64,000 nucleotides of DNA from NCBI GenBank assembly GCA_020633335.1, contig JACKDU010000011.1, positions 310,001-374,000 of the forward strand. The letters run 5' to 3'. The notes under the pieces were generated by a model. The model ran no database searches. It worked only from the letters and a program-made list of their open reading frames with translations, and was not told the origin of the DNA. The translations under genes and the position numbers were made by a program. The stretch comes from Myxococcales bacterium (lineage in GTDB: Bacteria; Myxococcota_A; Polyangia; Nannocystales; Nannocystaceae). This document shows positions 1 to 9,441 of this stretch, in pieces. How positions within the stretch are numbered: the stretch's first letter is position 1; each line of letters begins with the position of its first letter.

Positions 1-389
1 ATGTTGATCAGGACCCGGTCGTAGACCTCGAGGAGCGCGTCCCAGTCCTCGCGGGCGGTGAGCGCGACCGTGAGTCGATCGAGCGCCCACCTCGCGTTGG
101 GGTCGCGCTCGAGGATCTGGATCAAGAGATCGGTGATCGCCGCCGGCTGGTCGCCGTACCACTCCTCATGGAAGCGGACCGCCCGCTCCGCGAGGTGGGT
201 GCGGACGCCCTCAGGGAGGTTGCGGCGGAGCGTGTCGCGATAGAGCGCGGCGACCTCGTCGGGCTGTTGCTGGCTCTCGGCCAGGGACTCAAGGTGGTCC
301 CACGCGTCGTCGCTCTCGGGGGAGCTCTCGGCGGCACGGAGGGCTGCGGCGAGGGAATTCTCGACGCCCGAATCATTCTTGACGCTCAT
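1..389 (-). CDS. TPR-type repeat protein, N-terminal part (cut by window edge)
   Basis: The reverse strand is open from an ATG at 387-389 to the left edge of the window, giving 129 codons of N-terminal sequence with no stop. The protein begins MSVKNDSGVENSLAAALR and is soluble, acidic and helical, with no signal peptide. Segments such as DPNARWALDRL and REDWDALLEVYDRVL fit tetratricopeptide-like helix pairs. Large TPR proteins of this type are common in myxobacteria and usually act as scaffolds, but no specific function can be given. It diverges from the sulfatase gene to its right. The rest of the gene lies outside the window, so domain content and length are unknown. Confidence 0.75.
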   Translation of the reverse strand, partial: MSVKNDSGVENSLAAALRAAESSPESDDAWDHLESLAESQQQPDEVAALYRDTLRRNLPEGVRTHLAERAVRFHEEWYGDQPAAITDLLIQILERDPNARWALDRLTVALTAREDWDALLEVYDRVLIN

Positions 390-440
390 AGTCCTGCCTG
401 GTCTTTCACCCCGCGCGCGGTCCGGCGCCAGGGGCGACGC

Positions 441-446
441 ACTATA
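441..446 (-). promoter_or_regulatory. Possible -10 element of the TPR gene
   Basis: On the reverse strand this hexamer reads TATAGT, about 50 bases upstream of the ATG at 389. No convincing -35 lies 16-18 bases further upstream. Confidence 0.3.
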
Positions 447-729
447 GCAAGAACGAGCCGGCCCGAAGGTCGAGCAGGGCCTTGGGCGAGTGTTTGCGCG
501 GGTCCACGAGGGGAGTGCGGGAGCCGCCTGATCCGACGAATTGCTGACGTTCTCACGATTCCGAAGAGGGGGCTTGAGACCTCTCTCGTAGGGGGCTCTT
601 GATCCCGAATGTGTGATCGATCGGGAGATCAATCGCAGATGGGCGCGACCACATCTGAGGGTGTGGCCTGGAGGCCTCGCTCTCTCCGACGGCGCCCCCT
701 CGGCGCTTCTCGTCGGCGCCGCGGGGCAC

Positions 730-735
730 TACCCT
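730..735 (+). promoter_or_regulatory. TACCCT -10-like element, probable leaderless start
   Basis: TACCCT lies 8 bases before the GTG at 744. The same hexamer sits 6-9 bases before four other start codons in the window, which supports GTG 744 as the true start and a leaderless or near-leaderless transcript. Confidence 0.45.
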
Positions 736-743
736 CCGCGTCC

Positions 744-3700
744 GTGCGAGGCTGCGGCAGATCGATCCCGGGCCCCCGGGCGCTCGCCGGCCTCGCGCTG
801 GCGCTCTGGCTGGGGTCGCAGGGGCTCGCAATCGCCCGCCCCTGGCAGCTCCGCGAGCACGCGACCCCCGCGACGCTCCGCGCCGGCTGAGGTGAGGCAT
901 GTCGCGGTGACGCTGCGAAACCTCAGCGACGAGCCGATCTCCGAGGCGAGCGGCGATCGCCTCGCCTACCACTGGCGTGATCGCAGCGGGGCGATCATCC
1001 ACCACGACGGCCGCCGCACCCGGCTCCCCGAGGCGCTCGCGCCCGGCGAGGCGGTCACCCTCGACGCGCTCCTCGAGGCCCCGAGCGCGCCGGGATCCTA
1101 CCTCCTGCAGTGGGAGCCGGTCCGCGAGCAGAGGGGGTGGTACGGGCCGCCGCGGCGCTCGCGGTCGCTGCTGATCCCGGTCGAGGTGATCGCCGGCGCG
1201 CCGCCCTGGCGCCTCCTCAGCGAGGATGTCCCGAGGGTCATGTCCGCCGGGGCGCTGGTCGAGGCGAAGGTGCGCCTCGAGAACCTCGGCCCCAAGCCCT
1301 GGGATCCTGCGGCCGGCGATCGCCTGAGCTACCGCTGGCGCGATCCCGAGGGCGCGCTGGTGGTCCGCGACGGCCTCCGGAGCGCGCTCCCGCGGCCGGT
1401 CGCGGTCGGCGAGGCGGTCGAGGTCACGCTGACGATCCGGGCGCCGGCGCGGCCCGGGCCCCGCACCCTCCACGTCGAGCCGCTCCGCGAGGGCGAGCGC
1501 TGGTATGGCGACCTCGCGCCGGCGATCGCGGTCGAGGTCGCGACCCCCGCCCGCGCCTGGGGCCTGGCCGCGGCCGCGCCGCTCGGCGAGCTCCACGGCG
1601 GCGAGGTCGTCGAGGTCGGCGTCGTCCTCGAGAACCTCGGCGAGGAGGTGATCGACCCCGCGGCCGGCGATCGCCTGAGCTACCACTGGCTCAGCGCGGA
1701 GGGGGACCTCGTGATCTGGAACGGCCGCCGCAGCGATCTCGACGCGCCGCTCCTCCCGGGCGAGAGCCGGGCGATCGCCGCCCAGGTGGTCGCGCCGGTC
1801 GAGCCCGGCCGCTACCGCCTGGTCTGGGCGCTGGTCCGCGAGGGCGAGGGCTGGACGCCGGCGAGCCGCGACGATCACGTCGAGGCGCCCGTCGAGGTCG
1901 CGCCCCCCTGGCTCGCCTTCGAGATCGACGAGGTCCGCTGGCCGCGCTGGCTGCCGGCGGCCGGCGAGGGCGAGGTCGAGGTCCGGGTCCGCAACACCGG
2001 CGCGGCGACCTGGTCGGCGGCGGCCGGCGATCGCCTGAGCTACCACTGGCTCGACGCCGCCGGCGAGGGGATGATCGAGCGCCAGGGGAGGCGGACGCCG
2101 ATCCCCGAGGAGGTCCCGCCCGGCGGATCGGTGACGGTGCCGCTGCGGGTCAGCGGGCCCGGGGTCGGCGGCGAGCTCACCCTGGCGATCGACATGGTCC
2201 GCGAGCACGTCGCCTGGTACGGCGAGCCGCCGAGCGGTCCGCCGCCGCGATCGAGGGTGCGGGTGGTCTGGCGCTCGGGGCTCTGGCAGGTCGCCTTCAT
2301 CGCCCTCTTCGGCGCGCTGGCGGCCGGCCTCCGGCGCTGGCGACCGCCGGCCGGCGCCCGCCGCTGGCTCCTCGTCGATCTCGGGCCCGCGCTCTTCACC
2401 TTCGCCGCGACCTGGCTGCTGATCCACACCTTCGCCGACCTCAGCGGGATCGCCCTCTGGCGGGGCGCCGAGGAGCTCGCGCCGGCGAGCGCGGCCCTGC
2501 CGGTGATCGCCCTCCTGGCGGCGCCGAGCGCCTGGCGGGGCGGGCTCGGGGCGCTCTGGATCGCCCTCATCGCCCTCCTCGGGCTCGCCGATCTCGTCTA
2601 CCTCCACTTCCTCGGGAGCATCGTCCCGGTCCACGCCCTGACCGCGGCCCATCAGGTCGGCGACATCGCGGCGAGCGTCCGGGCGGTCCTCGATCCTTCC
2701 TATGTCTGGCTCCTGCCGCTGCCGCTCGCGGCGATCGCCCTCGCGCTCGCCTGGCCGCGGCGGCGCCCCGAGGACGCGCCGCCGGGGCGCTGGCGCTGGG
2801 GCGGGCGCCTCGTCTCGGTGCTCGCGGCCCTCGTCGTCGCCTGGCCCTTCGTCGCCGAGATCCGCGGGATCATGGCGAGCGACCTCGGCAAGCGGGTCTT
2901 CTCGGAGCAGCGCAACGTCGCCCGCCTCGGCCTGGTCGGCGTCCACATCTTCGACGTCGCCCGGGCGGTCCGCGAGCGCCGCGGCCGCGGGGAGGCGAGC
3001 GCCGACGAGGTCGCGGCCCTCCGCGAGGTCTACCGCGAGCGCGCGTCCCTGCGTGAGGCGGCCGCCGAGGCGCTCCCGGGCCGCGGGATCGCCCGCGGCC
3101 ACGACCTCCTGTTGATCCAGATCGAGTCGCTCCAGGCCTGGGTGATCGGCGCCGAGGTCGACGGCCAGGAGATCACGCCCTTCCTCAACCGCCTCCAGGG
3201 GCGCGGGCTCTTCTACTCGAAGATCGCCGACGTCGCCGCCCAGGGGATGACCTCGGACGCCGAGTACGCGACGCTCAACTCGGCCTACCCGCTCGCCCAG
3301 GGGGCGATCGCCTTCCTCCGCGCCGACAACGAGTTCGTGACGATCGCCCACGCGCTGGCGGCCGCCGGCTACGCGACCTGGTCGGCCCACCCCTACAAGC
3401 GCGGCTTCTGGAACCGGGCGGTCCTCCACCCGCGCTACGGCTTCGCGCGCTCGCTCTTCGCCCGCGAGCTCGGGCCCGGGCCGAAGATCGCCTGGGGCTT
3501 GGCGGACGACGCCTTCTTCGACCGCGCGCTCGCGGCGATCGCCGAGGGGCCGCGGCCCTTCTTCGGCTTCTTGATCACCCTCTCGGTCCACCACCCTTAC
3601 GAGAGCTTCCCCGACGAGCGCAAGGTGCTGGAGCTCGGCCGCCTCGAGGGGACGGCGACCGGCAACTACCTCCACGGGATGCGGGCGATGGACGCGGCGG

Positions 3701-4251
3701 TCGCCGGCCTCTTCGCCGATCTTGAGGCCCGCGGCCTCGCCGATCACACGCTCGTCGCGATCTACGGCGATCACGACGCGCGCCTCGGCGCCAGCCCGGA
3801 GGTCCTCGCGCTCGCCGGGATCCCCCGCTGGACGCCGGCCGTGCCCGCGCTCATCGAGCGGGTGCCGGTCTTCATCGTCCCGGCGGGTGGCGAGCTCCAC
3901 GGCGAGGTCGATCGGGTCGGCTCGCTGGTCGACGTCGCGCCGACGCTCCTCCACCTCCTCGGGGTCGCGACCCCGGGCTCCTTCATCGGCCAGCCGCTCC
4001 TGCCGGGGCCGGGGCCGGACCTCGGCGTCGCCGCCTACGCCGACGGCTCGGCCCTCGCCGCCGATCACCTCTACGTCGCCGGCGGCCGCGAGATCGGCCG
4101 CCGCGGCGCCTGCTTCACCGCGAGCGGCGGCGATCCGCGGCCCCTCGAGGAGTGCCACGCGCTCGCGTCAGCGGCGGCCGCCCTCCTCGCGGCCTCGCGG
4201 GCGGTCGTCGACTTCGACCTCGCGCGCGCCCTCGCCGAGGGGGGCGAGTAG
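744..4251 (+). CDS. LtaS-type membrane sulfatase with four N-terminal Ig-like repeats (apparent frameshift near 888)
   Basis: Likely an alkaline-phosphatase-fold phosphoglycerol transferase or phosphohydrolase of the LtaS/MdoB family, embedded in the inner membrane with outer domains. From GTG 744 there is a signal peptide (core ALAGLALALWLG), then four repeats of about 115 residues, each carrying a GDRLSYHW-like motif and most ending near WYG. Five membrane segments follow (about nt 2280-2880), then the catalytic domain. Visible catalytic signs are IQIESLQ (metal Glu, codon 3124), QGMTSDAE (nucleophile Thr, codon 3250), SVHHPY and YGDHD. The signal peptide and first repeat strand are in one frame and the rest in another. 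The text AGxEVRHVAV joins cleanly if one base near 888 (the T of GGCTGA) is removed. This is a sequencing error or a real lesion. An in-frame start at 613 gives an implausible N-terminus. The substrate is unknown; myxobacteria lack lipoteichoic acid. Confidence 0.8.
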
Positions 4252-4332
4252 CGAGCGCCGTCACTCGCGCTTGACCGCGGGATTCGCCGCTTTTTTGCCC
4301 TTCGGAGCGCCTTCGGGTGAGGTGGCCCGGCG

Positions 4333-4728
4333 ATGCTCGCGGCCAACGATCTCCTGACGACGACCACCCCCTGCGCCGACGCGACGGTCGAGCGGATCCC
4401 GCTCCTCTTCCGTCAGCTCCAGATCGAGGCCCGCGAGCTCCGCGAGCTGGTGATCGGCGTCGGCGACGGCACGGTGAGCGTGCGGGCGGTCCCGGGGGCG
4501 ACCCACGTCGGCGTCCGGGCGACCGTGATCTGCGACGATCCGGCGGCCCTCGGCGGCCTCGGCGACGACCTCCGCGAGCGCCTCCTCCTCCTCGCCGATC
4601 GCCCCTCACCGGAGCTCGCGCGCCTCTCGGTCGCGGTCGAGGACGCGCCGGAGTCGATCCTCCTCGAGGTCGAGATCACGGTGCCCTCGTCGGTCGTCCT
4701 CGCGCTCGATCACGCGAACGAGGTCTGA
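4333..4728 (+). CDS. Small hypothetical protein, DUF4097-like fragment
   Basis: A 131-residue soluble protein without signal peptide or membrane segment. The pattern ELVIGVGDGTVSVRAV, a conserved-looking middle and a terminal VTVPSS-like strand (here ITVPSSVVLALDH) resembles the first half of the DUF4097 adhesin-like beta-solenoid family. The stop comes where that family would continue, so it may be a truncated or single-unit version. This assignment is by eye and weak. The start follows GGTGAGGTGGCC, which gives a poor Shine-Dalgarno match. It reads in the same direction as the sulfatase gene 81 bases upstream and converges on the VWA lipoprotein gene. Confidence 0.6.
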   Translation: MLAANDLLTTTTPCADATVERIPLLFRQLQIEARELRELVIGVGDGTVSVRAVPGATHVGVRATVICDDPAALGGLGDDLRERLLLLADRPSPELARLSVAVEDAPESILLEVEITVPSSVVLALDHANEV

Positions 4729-4748
4729 GCTCGGCCACGCCAGAGCGA

Positions 4749-4770
4749 GACGGGCGCCACGGCGCCCGTC
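4749..4770. terminator. Hairpin between convergent genes
   Basis: A perfect 10-bp inverted repeat (4749-4758 with 4761-4770) with a two-base centre lies between two converging genes. There is no T-run on either side, so termination is inferred from position and stem strength only. Confidence 0.45.
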
Positions 4771-4792
4771 CGCGATCGGCCCGGGCGGCGCG

Positions 4793-6031
4793 CTAGCCGG
4801 CGAGGCAGAAGTACTTCGCCTCGATCCCGTTGCCCTGCTTGAGCGACGTGCAGGCGCTCCCGCAGAGCTCGATCTCCGTGAACTCCTTGGTCCAGTGCCA
4901 GCCGCTCTCCTTGGCGCAGTCGCCGATCTCCGTGACCTCGGCGCCGTCGACCCAGACCTCGAAGAGCTCGGGGAAGGCGGGCTCGGGGTCGACCGGCAGG
5001 ACGCACGAGACCGTGTCGTCGAGGATCGACTGCATCGCCGCCTCGAGCTCGATCTGATCGGTGGTCTGGTAGAACTTGGTCTGGCCCTGGAGCGCCTTGC
5101 CGCCGGCGCTGGCGAACTGGTTGAGCTGGGCGCTGGTGACCGCGTCGACGTCGATGCCGACGACGTAGGTCGGGATCTGCGACTTCTCCCAGGCGTCGGA
5201 GATCTCGGCGATCGCGGCCGCCGGCGGGTTGTCGCAGGAGATCTCGCCGTCGGTGATGAAGATGACCGCGGCGTCGAGGCCGGTCTTGAGGCCCTTGAGG
5301 TAGGTGAAGGAGGCCTGGAGCGCCTGGAAGGAGGGGGTGCCGCCGAGGACGTCGACGTCGGCGCCCGGGATCCCGGCGAGGATCGCCATCGCGTTCTTGG
5401 GCGCGACCGGGACCTCGATCCCCGGCGAGATCTCGCAGGCGCCCTGGTCGATGAAGGAGCCGGCGTCGATCTTCGGGTAGAGCTTGGCGCCGAAGTTGAG
5501 CTTGTCGTCGAAGCTGGTGACGACCGACTCGACGACGCTGTGGAGGCTCTTCCAGCGGGTGACGTTGGGGGTCTGGAGGTTGTTGTCGTGGTCCCAGAGC
5601 TCCATCGACATCGACCCCGACTTGTCGAGGACGAAGAGGATGTCCGAGGGGATCGGCTCGATCGGGGTCTCCTCGACCTGGCAGGGCTCGACCTTGCTCT
5701 CGGTCGTGCTCCCGCTGCTGCCGTCGCTGGTGGTCGCGTCGGTGACGCCGGCGGTGGTCGACGAGGTGCTGGTGTCGCCGCTGGTCGAGGTGTCGCCGCT
5801 GGTCGACGTCGAGGTGCCGCTCGCGCTCTCGCTCGCCCCGCCGGTGTCGCTGGTGGAGCTGGTCGCGGCGCTGGTCGAGGTCGTCTGCCCCTGCGTGGTC
5901 GAGGCCGAGGCCGAGGTGATGTTGGAGCCGCCCGAGCCCTCGGTCGCCGAGCTGTTGTCGTCGCCGTTGCAGCCGACGACGAGCGCGAGGGCGAGCGGGA
6001 GGTGGGGGATGCGTGAGAACGACCGGCGCAT
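4793..6031 (-). CDS. VWA-domain lipoprotein with Ser/Thr-rich linker
   Basis: A 412-residue secreted lipoprotein. The signal peptide ends in ALVVGC with Cys21 as the predicted lipid site. A linker of about 95 residues made almost only of Ser, Thr, Gly, Ala and Asp follows. A von Willebrand A domain begins near residue 128. Its metal-ion-dependent adhesion site is intact: DKSGSMS (Asp136, Ser138, Ser140), a Thr in GGTPSF and an Asp in FITDGE. The C-terminal 80 residues carry several Cys. Such proteins are common on myxobacterial surfaces and probably bind protein ligands; the partner is unknown. Longer in-frame starts upstream give no signal peptide. The ATG at 6031 has TACCCT 9 bases before it, which supports this start. 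Confidence 0.88.
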   Translation of the reverse strand: MRRSFSRIPHLPLALALVVGCNGDDNSSATEGSGGSNITSASASTTQGQTTSTSAATSSTSDTGGASESASGTSTSTSGDTSTSGDTSTSSTTAGVTDATTSDGSSGSTTESKVEPCQVEETPIEPIPSDILFVLDKSGSMSMELWDHDNNLQTPNVTRWKSLHSVVESVVTSFDDKLNFGAKLYPKIDAGSFIDQGACEISPGIEVPVAPKNAMAILAGIPGADVDVLGGTPSFQALQASFTYLKGLKTGLDAAVIFITDGEISCDNPPAAAIAEISDAWEKSQIPTYVVGIDVDAVTSAQLNQFASAGGKALQGQTKFYQTTDQIELEAAMQSILDDTVSCVLPVDPEPAFPELFEVWVDGAEVTEIGDCAKESGWHWTKEFTEIELCGSACTSLKQGNGIEAKYFCLAG

Positions 6032-6040
6032 TTGTGCGCA

Positions 6041-6046
6041 AGGGTA
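6041..6046 (-). promoter_or_regulatory. TACCCT element before the VWA lipoprotein
   Basis: The reverse strand reads TACCCT, 9 bases before the ATG at 6031. It fits the leaderless-start pattern described in the findings; no -35 is evident. Confidence 0.45.
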
Positions 6047-6268
6047 GCGCCGACCGGCTCCCCGGCGCCAAACATGGGCGAAAAGAGCCGCCGCGCGGCC
6101 TGCGGAGGGCCAGCGCCAGGCTCGGGTCCGCGCCCCCCGGCGCTGGCTCCAGCGCGATCGGGTCCCCGCCGGCCACTCGCTCCCGCGACCCCGAGCGCGG
6201 CCCTGGAGCCCGGCGGAGGCGGCGGAGGCGGCCCCCGGGACGCCGCCCCCACCGGCGATCTCCTCGGT

Positions 6269-6274
6269 TACCCT
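6269..6274 (+). promoter_or_regulatory. TACCCT element before the FG-GAP lipoprotein
   Basis: TACCCT ends 7 bases before the ATG at 6282, with no Shine-Dalgarno sequence between. It fits the same pattern as other genes here. Confidence 0.45.
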
Positions 6275-6281
6275 TCGCTCC

Positions 6282-8833
6282 ATGCTCCGCGCCAGCCTCC
6301 GCCGGGTCCTCGTCGCCTCCGCCGCCTCGGGCCTCCTCCTGGGCTGCGGCGACGACCAGACAAGCGAGGCCAGCGCGACCGAGACCGGGGGATCGAGCGG
6401 CGAGGGTTCGACCGACGGCGGGAGCGAGGGGCCGACCACGACCACCGGCGAGACCACCGGGGGGACGACCTCGGTGATGACCTCGACCAGCGCCGGGCCC
6501 GGCTCCGGGACCACGACCAGCGCGAGCGGGACGACGACGACGATGACCACCAGCGGCGGCCCGAACTCGCCGCCGAACGCCGTCGACGATCACTTCATCA
6601 CCTGGCAGAAGCAGGTGCTCTCGATCAACGCGGTCAAGGGGCTCCTCGTCAACGACGACGACCCCGACGGCGACAAGGTGCTCCTGGTCGCCGCCGACGG
6701 GGTCTCGAAGGCCGGCGGCAAGGTCGAGACCGAGCCGCTCGGCGGCTTCTCCTACACCCCGCCGCCGAACCTCTGGGGCGAGGACGAGTTCTCCTACACG
6801 ATCTGGGACCAGGTCGACGGCTTCGCCGAGGCGACGGTGCGGATCTCGGTCAACCCGAGCTCGGTCGACCTCGAGGACGTCGCCGACGGGCTCGGCGGCT
6901 TCTCGATCGACGGCGAGGCGACCAGCGACTACTCGGGCAACTGGGTCGATGGCGCCGGCGACGTCGACGGCGACGGCCTCGACGACGTGCTCGTCGGCGC
7001 CCGCTTCAACGACGCCGGCGGCCAGGCGAGCGGCTCGGCCTACGTCGTCTTCGGCAAGACCAACGGCGCGCAGGTCAGCCTCTTCAGCCTCGAGGACTCC
7101 CACGACGGCTTCGCGATGCGCGGCGAGGGCCCCGATCACCAGGCGGGGATCTGCGTCGCTGGGGCCGGCGACGTCGACGGCGACGGCCTCGCCGACGTCC
7201 TGGTCGGCGCCCACCAGGCCGACGGCCAGGGGCTCCTGGCGGGCCGCGGCTACGTCGTCTTCGGCAAGACCGAGAGCGAGCCCTTCCCGCTGACCAGCGC
7301 GACCCTCGACCTCGGCGGCTTCATCATCGACTCCGCCGACAAGCTCGACTTCGCGGGGCGGGCGATCTCGAGCGCCGGCGACGTCAACGGCGACGGCCTC
7401 CGCGACCTCCTGATCGGCGCCTACGGGGCGTCGCCGCAGGGGACCTTCTCGGGGAGCTCCTACGTGATCCTCGGGGGCACGACGACCAGCGTCTTCCTCG
7501 GCAAGATCAACGAGTTCGGCTACCCGATCGACGGCGAGGCCCAGCTCGACTTCTCGGGGCATGCGCTCGACGGCGGCGGCGACGTCGACGGCGACGGCCT
7601 CGACGACATCATCATCGGGGCCTACGGCGCGGATCCGGGGGCGATCGACGCGGCCGGTCGGGCCTACGTCGTCCTCGGGCGCGAGGAGGCCGCGCCGGTG
7701 CTCCTCAGCGAGGTCGCGGCGGGGGTCGGCGGCTTCGCCCTCGACGGTCAGGTCAAGGACGATCACGCGGGGGCCGCGGTCGCGATCCTCGGCGACGTCA
7801 ACGGCGACGGCTTCGCCGACGTCGCCGTCGGCGCGCCGCTGGCCGACTTCAGCGGCAACGCCTCCGGGCGGACCTACGTGATCTTCGGCGAGGCCGCGCC
7901 GAAGTCGCGCTCGCTCGCGGAGATCGCCGCCGGCGACGGCGGCTTCGTGATCGACGGCCAGGCCTTCCGCGACTACGCGGGCTTCGCGGTCGACGGCGCC
8001 GGCGACGTCAACGGCGACGGCCTCGACGACATCATCATCGGCGCCTACGGCTCGGACCTCGGGGGGATGAGCGCGGGCCGGGCCTTCGTCATCTTCGGCA
8101 AGACCGACACCGCGGCGGTCAACCTCGGGCTCGTCGGCTCGGGCAAGGGCGGCCTCTCGCTGATCGGCGAGGCGGCCGGCGACATGGCGGGGATCTCGGT
8201 CGCCCGCGCGGGCGACGTCAACGGCGACGGCTTCGCCGACGTGATCGTCGGCGCCTTCGGCTCGGACGCCAAGGGGGCCGACGCGGTCGCTCCTACGTCT
8301 TCTTCGGCGGCGACTACTCCAACGTCGTCACCCACCGCGGCGGCCTCGGCAACCAGGACCTCATGGGGAGCGCTGGCGTCGACGTGATGGTCGGCGGCGC
8401 GGGGGCGGACACCCTGCGCTCGGAGGGCGGCGCCGACGTGCTCTACGGCGGCAGCGGCAACGACCGGATCGAGCTGGTCGACGTCGACTTCGCGCGGATC
8501 GACGGCGGCAGCGGCGAGGACACCCTCCGCCTGGTCGGCGACGCGATGATCCTCGACCTCACCGCGATCGCCGACACCAAGCTCCGCGGGATCGAGATCA
8601 TCGACCTCGTCGGCGGCGGCAACACGGTGATCCTCGAGCTCCGCGATCTCCTCCGCCTCTGCGCCCCCGGCCGCGAGCTGACGATCGAGGGCCAGGACGG
8701 CGACTTCGCCGAGGTCGACCTCAGCGGCGGCGCCTTCGTCGACGCCGGGGTGATCGAGGGCTACGCGACCTACGAGAGCCCGGGGCTCCGCCTCCGGGTC
8801 GCCGAGGCGGTCGACCTCACGGTCACGCTCTAG
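6282..8833 (+). CDS. FG-GAP/RTX-repeat surface lipoprotein (apparent frameshift near 8287)
   Basis: Large secreted lipoprotein. The signal peptide ends LLLGC (Cys22). A Ser/Thr/Gly linker follows to about residue 98, then a cadherin/VCBS-like domain (PPNAVDDHF to VRISVNP). Next come seven FG-GAP repeats with GDVDGDGLDDVLVGA-type calcium loops, as in integrin-alpha beta-propellers. The tail has RTX-like GGxGxD units (VGGAGADTL, YGGSGNDRI, DGGSGEDTL). The frame that starts at 6282 ends at 8387 in nonsense. The propeller and RTX tail continue in another frame to a stop at 8833. Restoring one G near 8287, so that GADA is followed by GRSYVFFGG, rejoins them. It is therefore a sequencing error or a real C-terminal truncation. 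Probably a calcium-stabilised adhesion or matrix protein. Confidence 0.8.
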
Positions 8834-8915
8834 CGCCTCGAGCGGGCGCGGCCCGAGATGAACGAAGGGGCACGTCGCGGTCGCCCGCGCCGCGCCCCCT
8901 CTGCCGGCCGCGGAG

Positions 8916-9413
8916 CTAGCCGCGGCTCGGGAAGATGCCCTGGAGCGCGATGATGTAGTTCACCGCGAGGTAGGGCTGGATGTTGGAGACCGGCTGGTTG
9001 CCGCCGGCGTTGCTGATCGTGTTGGCGGGCGCGGTCTTGTCGGCGGTCTCGCCGTAGATCTCGCCGGCCGCGAGGTAGCCGGCCTGCTTGGTCGACGCGC
9101 CCTCGCCGTTCATCGCCAGGCTGTGGTTGTGGTTCGGGAGCTGGGCGACGGTGAGGGTGACGTTCTCGGCGCCGCCCTTCTGGCCGAGGGCGTAGTTCGA
9201 GAGGCCCGGGCCGTGGCCCTCGTGGATCGGGATCCGCCCGCGGAGGTCGGGGAGGGCGAAGGTCGTCCGACCGTCGCCGCCGTAGGTGGTCCCGAGGATC
9301 GAGAAGAGCGCCGTGTTCGACGCGATCGCGAGGAGCTGGCCGTCGCAGAGCGCCCACCCGCGGGGGGCGAAGTTGCCAGCGAACAAGATGATTTGGCCGA
9401 GGAATGGGTCCAT
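8916..9413 (-). CDS. Phage tail-collar domain protein (MdpB-like)
   Basis: A 165-residue protein of the tail-collar/microcystin-dependent-protein family. It has the family's typical opening (MDPFLGQIILFAGNFAPRGW, then CDGQLL) and the block TYGGDGRTTFALPDLRGR, and ends in YLAVNYIIALQGIFPSRG. It has no signal peptide. The start at 9413 has GGAGA just upstream. It is a tandem paralogue of the next gene, with most residues identical and the same length. These proteins form trimeric fibre tips in phages, but many bacteria carry stand-alone copies of unknown role. No other phage gene is nearby, so a prophage is not supported. Confidence 0.9.
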   Translation of the reverse strand: MDPFLGQIILFAGNFAPRGWALCDGQLLAIASNTALFSILGTTYGGDGRTTFALPDLRGRIPIHEGHGPGLSNYALGQKGGAENVTLTVAQLPNHNHSLAMNGEGASTKQAGYLAAGEIYGETADKTAPANTISNAGGNQPVSNIQPYLAVNYIIALQGIFPSRG

Positions 9414-9441
9414 CGTGTCGTCTCCGATCTCGGTCGCGCCG

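Larger units (their letters stand above)
390..743. other. Divergent intergenic region
   Basis: This 354-base gap separates two divergently read genes. I see a possible -10 for the left gene at 441-446 and a palindromic, GATC-rich patch around 612-636. The open frame across 613-743 on the plus strand has unlikely composition (Arg/Ser/Pro-rich, no signal peptide), so I leave it uncalled. Confidence 0.5.

Noticed and set aside
613..743. N-terminal extension of the sulfatase in its main frame
   Set aside because: It lacks a signal peptide, has unlikely composition and does not align with the other Ig-like repeats, whereas the neighbouring frame does.
880..895. Programmed +1 frameshift like prfB
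   Set aside because: The site reads GGC TGA with no slippery codon and no Shine-Dalgarno-like stimulator; slippage to GCT would not re-pair well. An indel is simpler.
553..4158. A 1,201-residue antisense open frame opposite the sulfatase gene
   Set aside because: Its product is a low-complexity Arg/Glu/Asp/Ala sequence caused by the strong C/G third-position bias of the real gene. The real gene shows a signal peptide, membrane segments and catalytic motifs.
4270..4296. TTGACC plus T-run as promoter or terminator before the 4333 gene
   Set aside because: The stem before the six T is only about four pairs and no -10 is correctly spaced from TTGACC, so neither call is supported.
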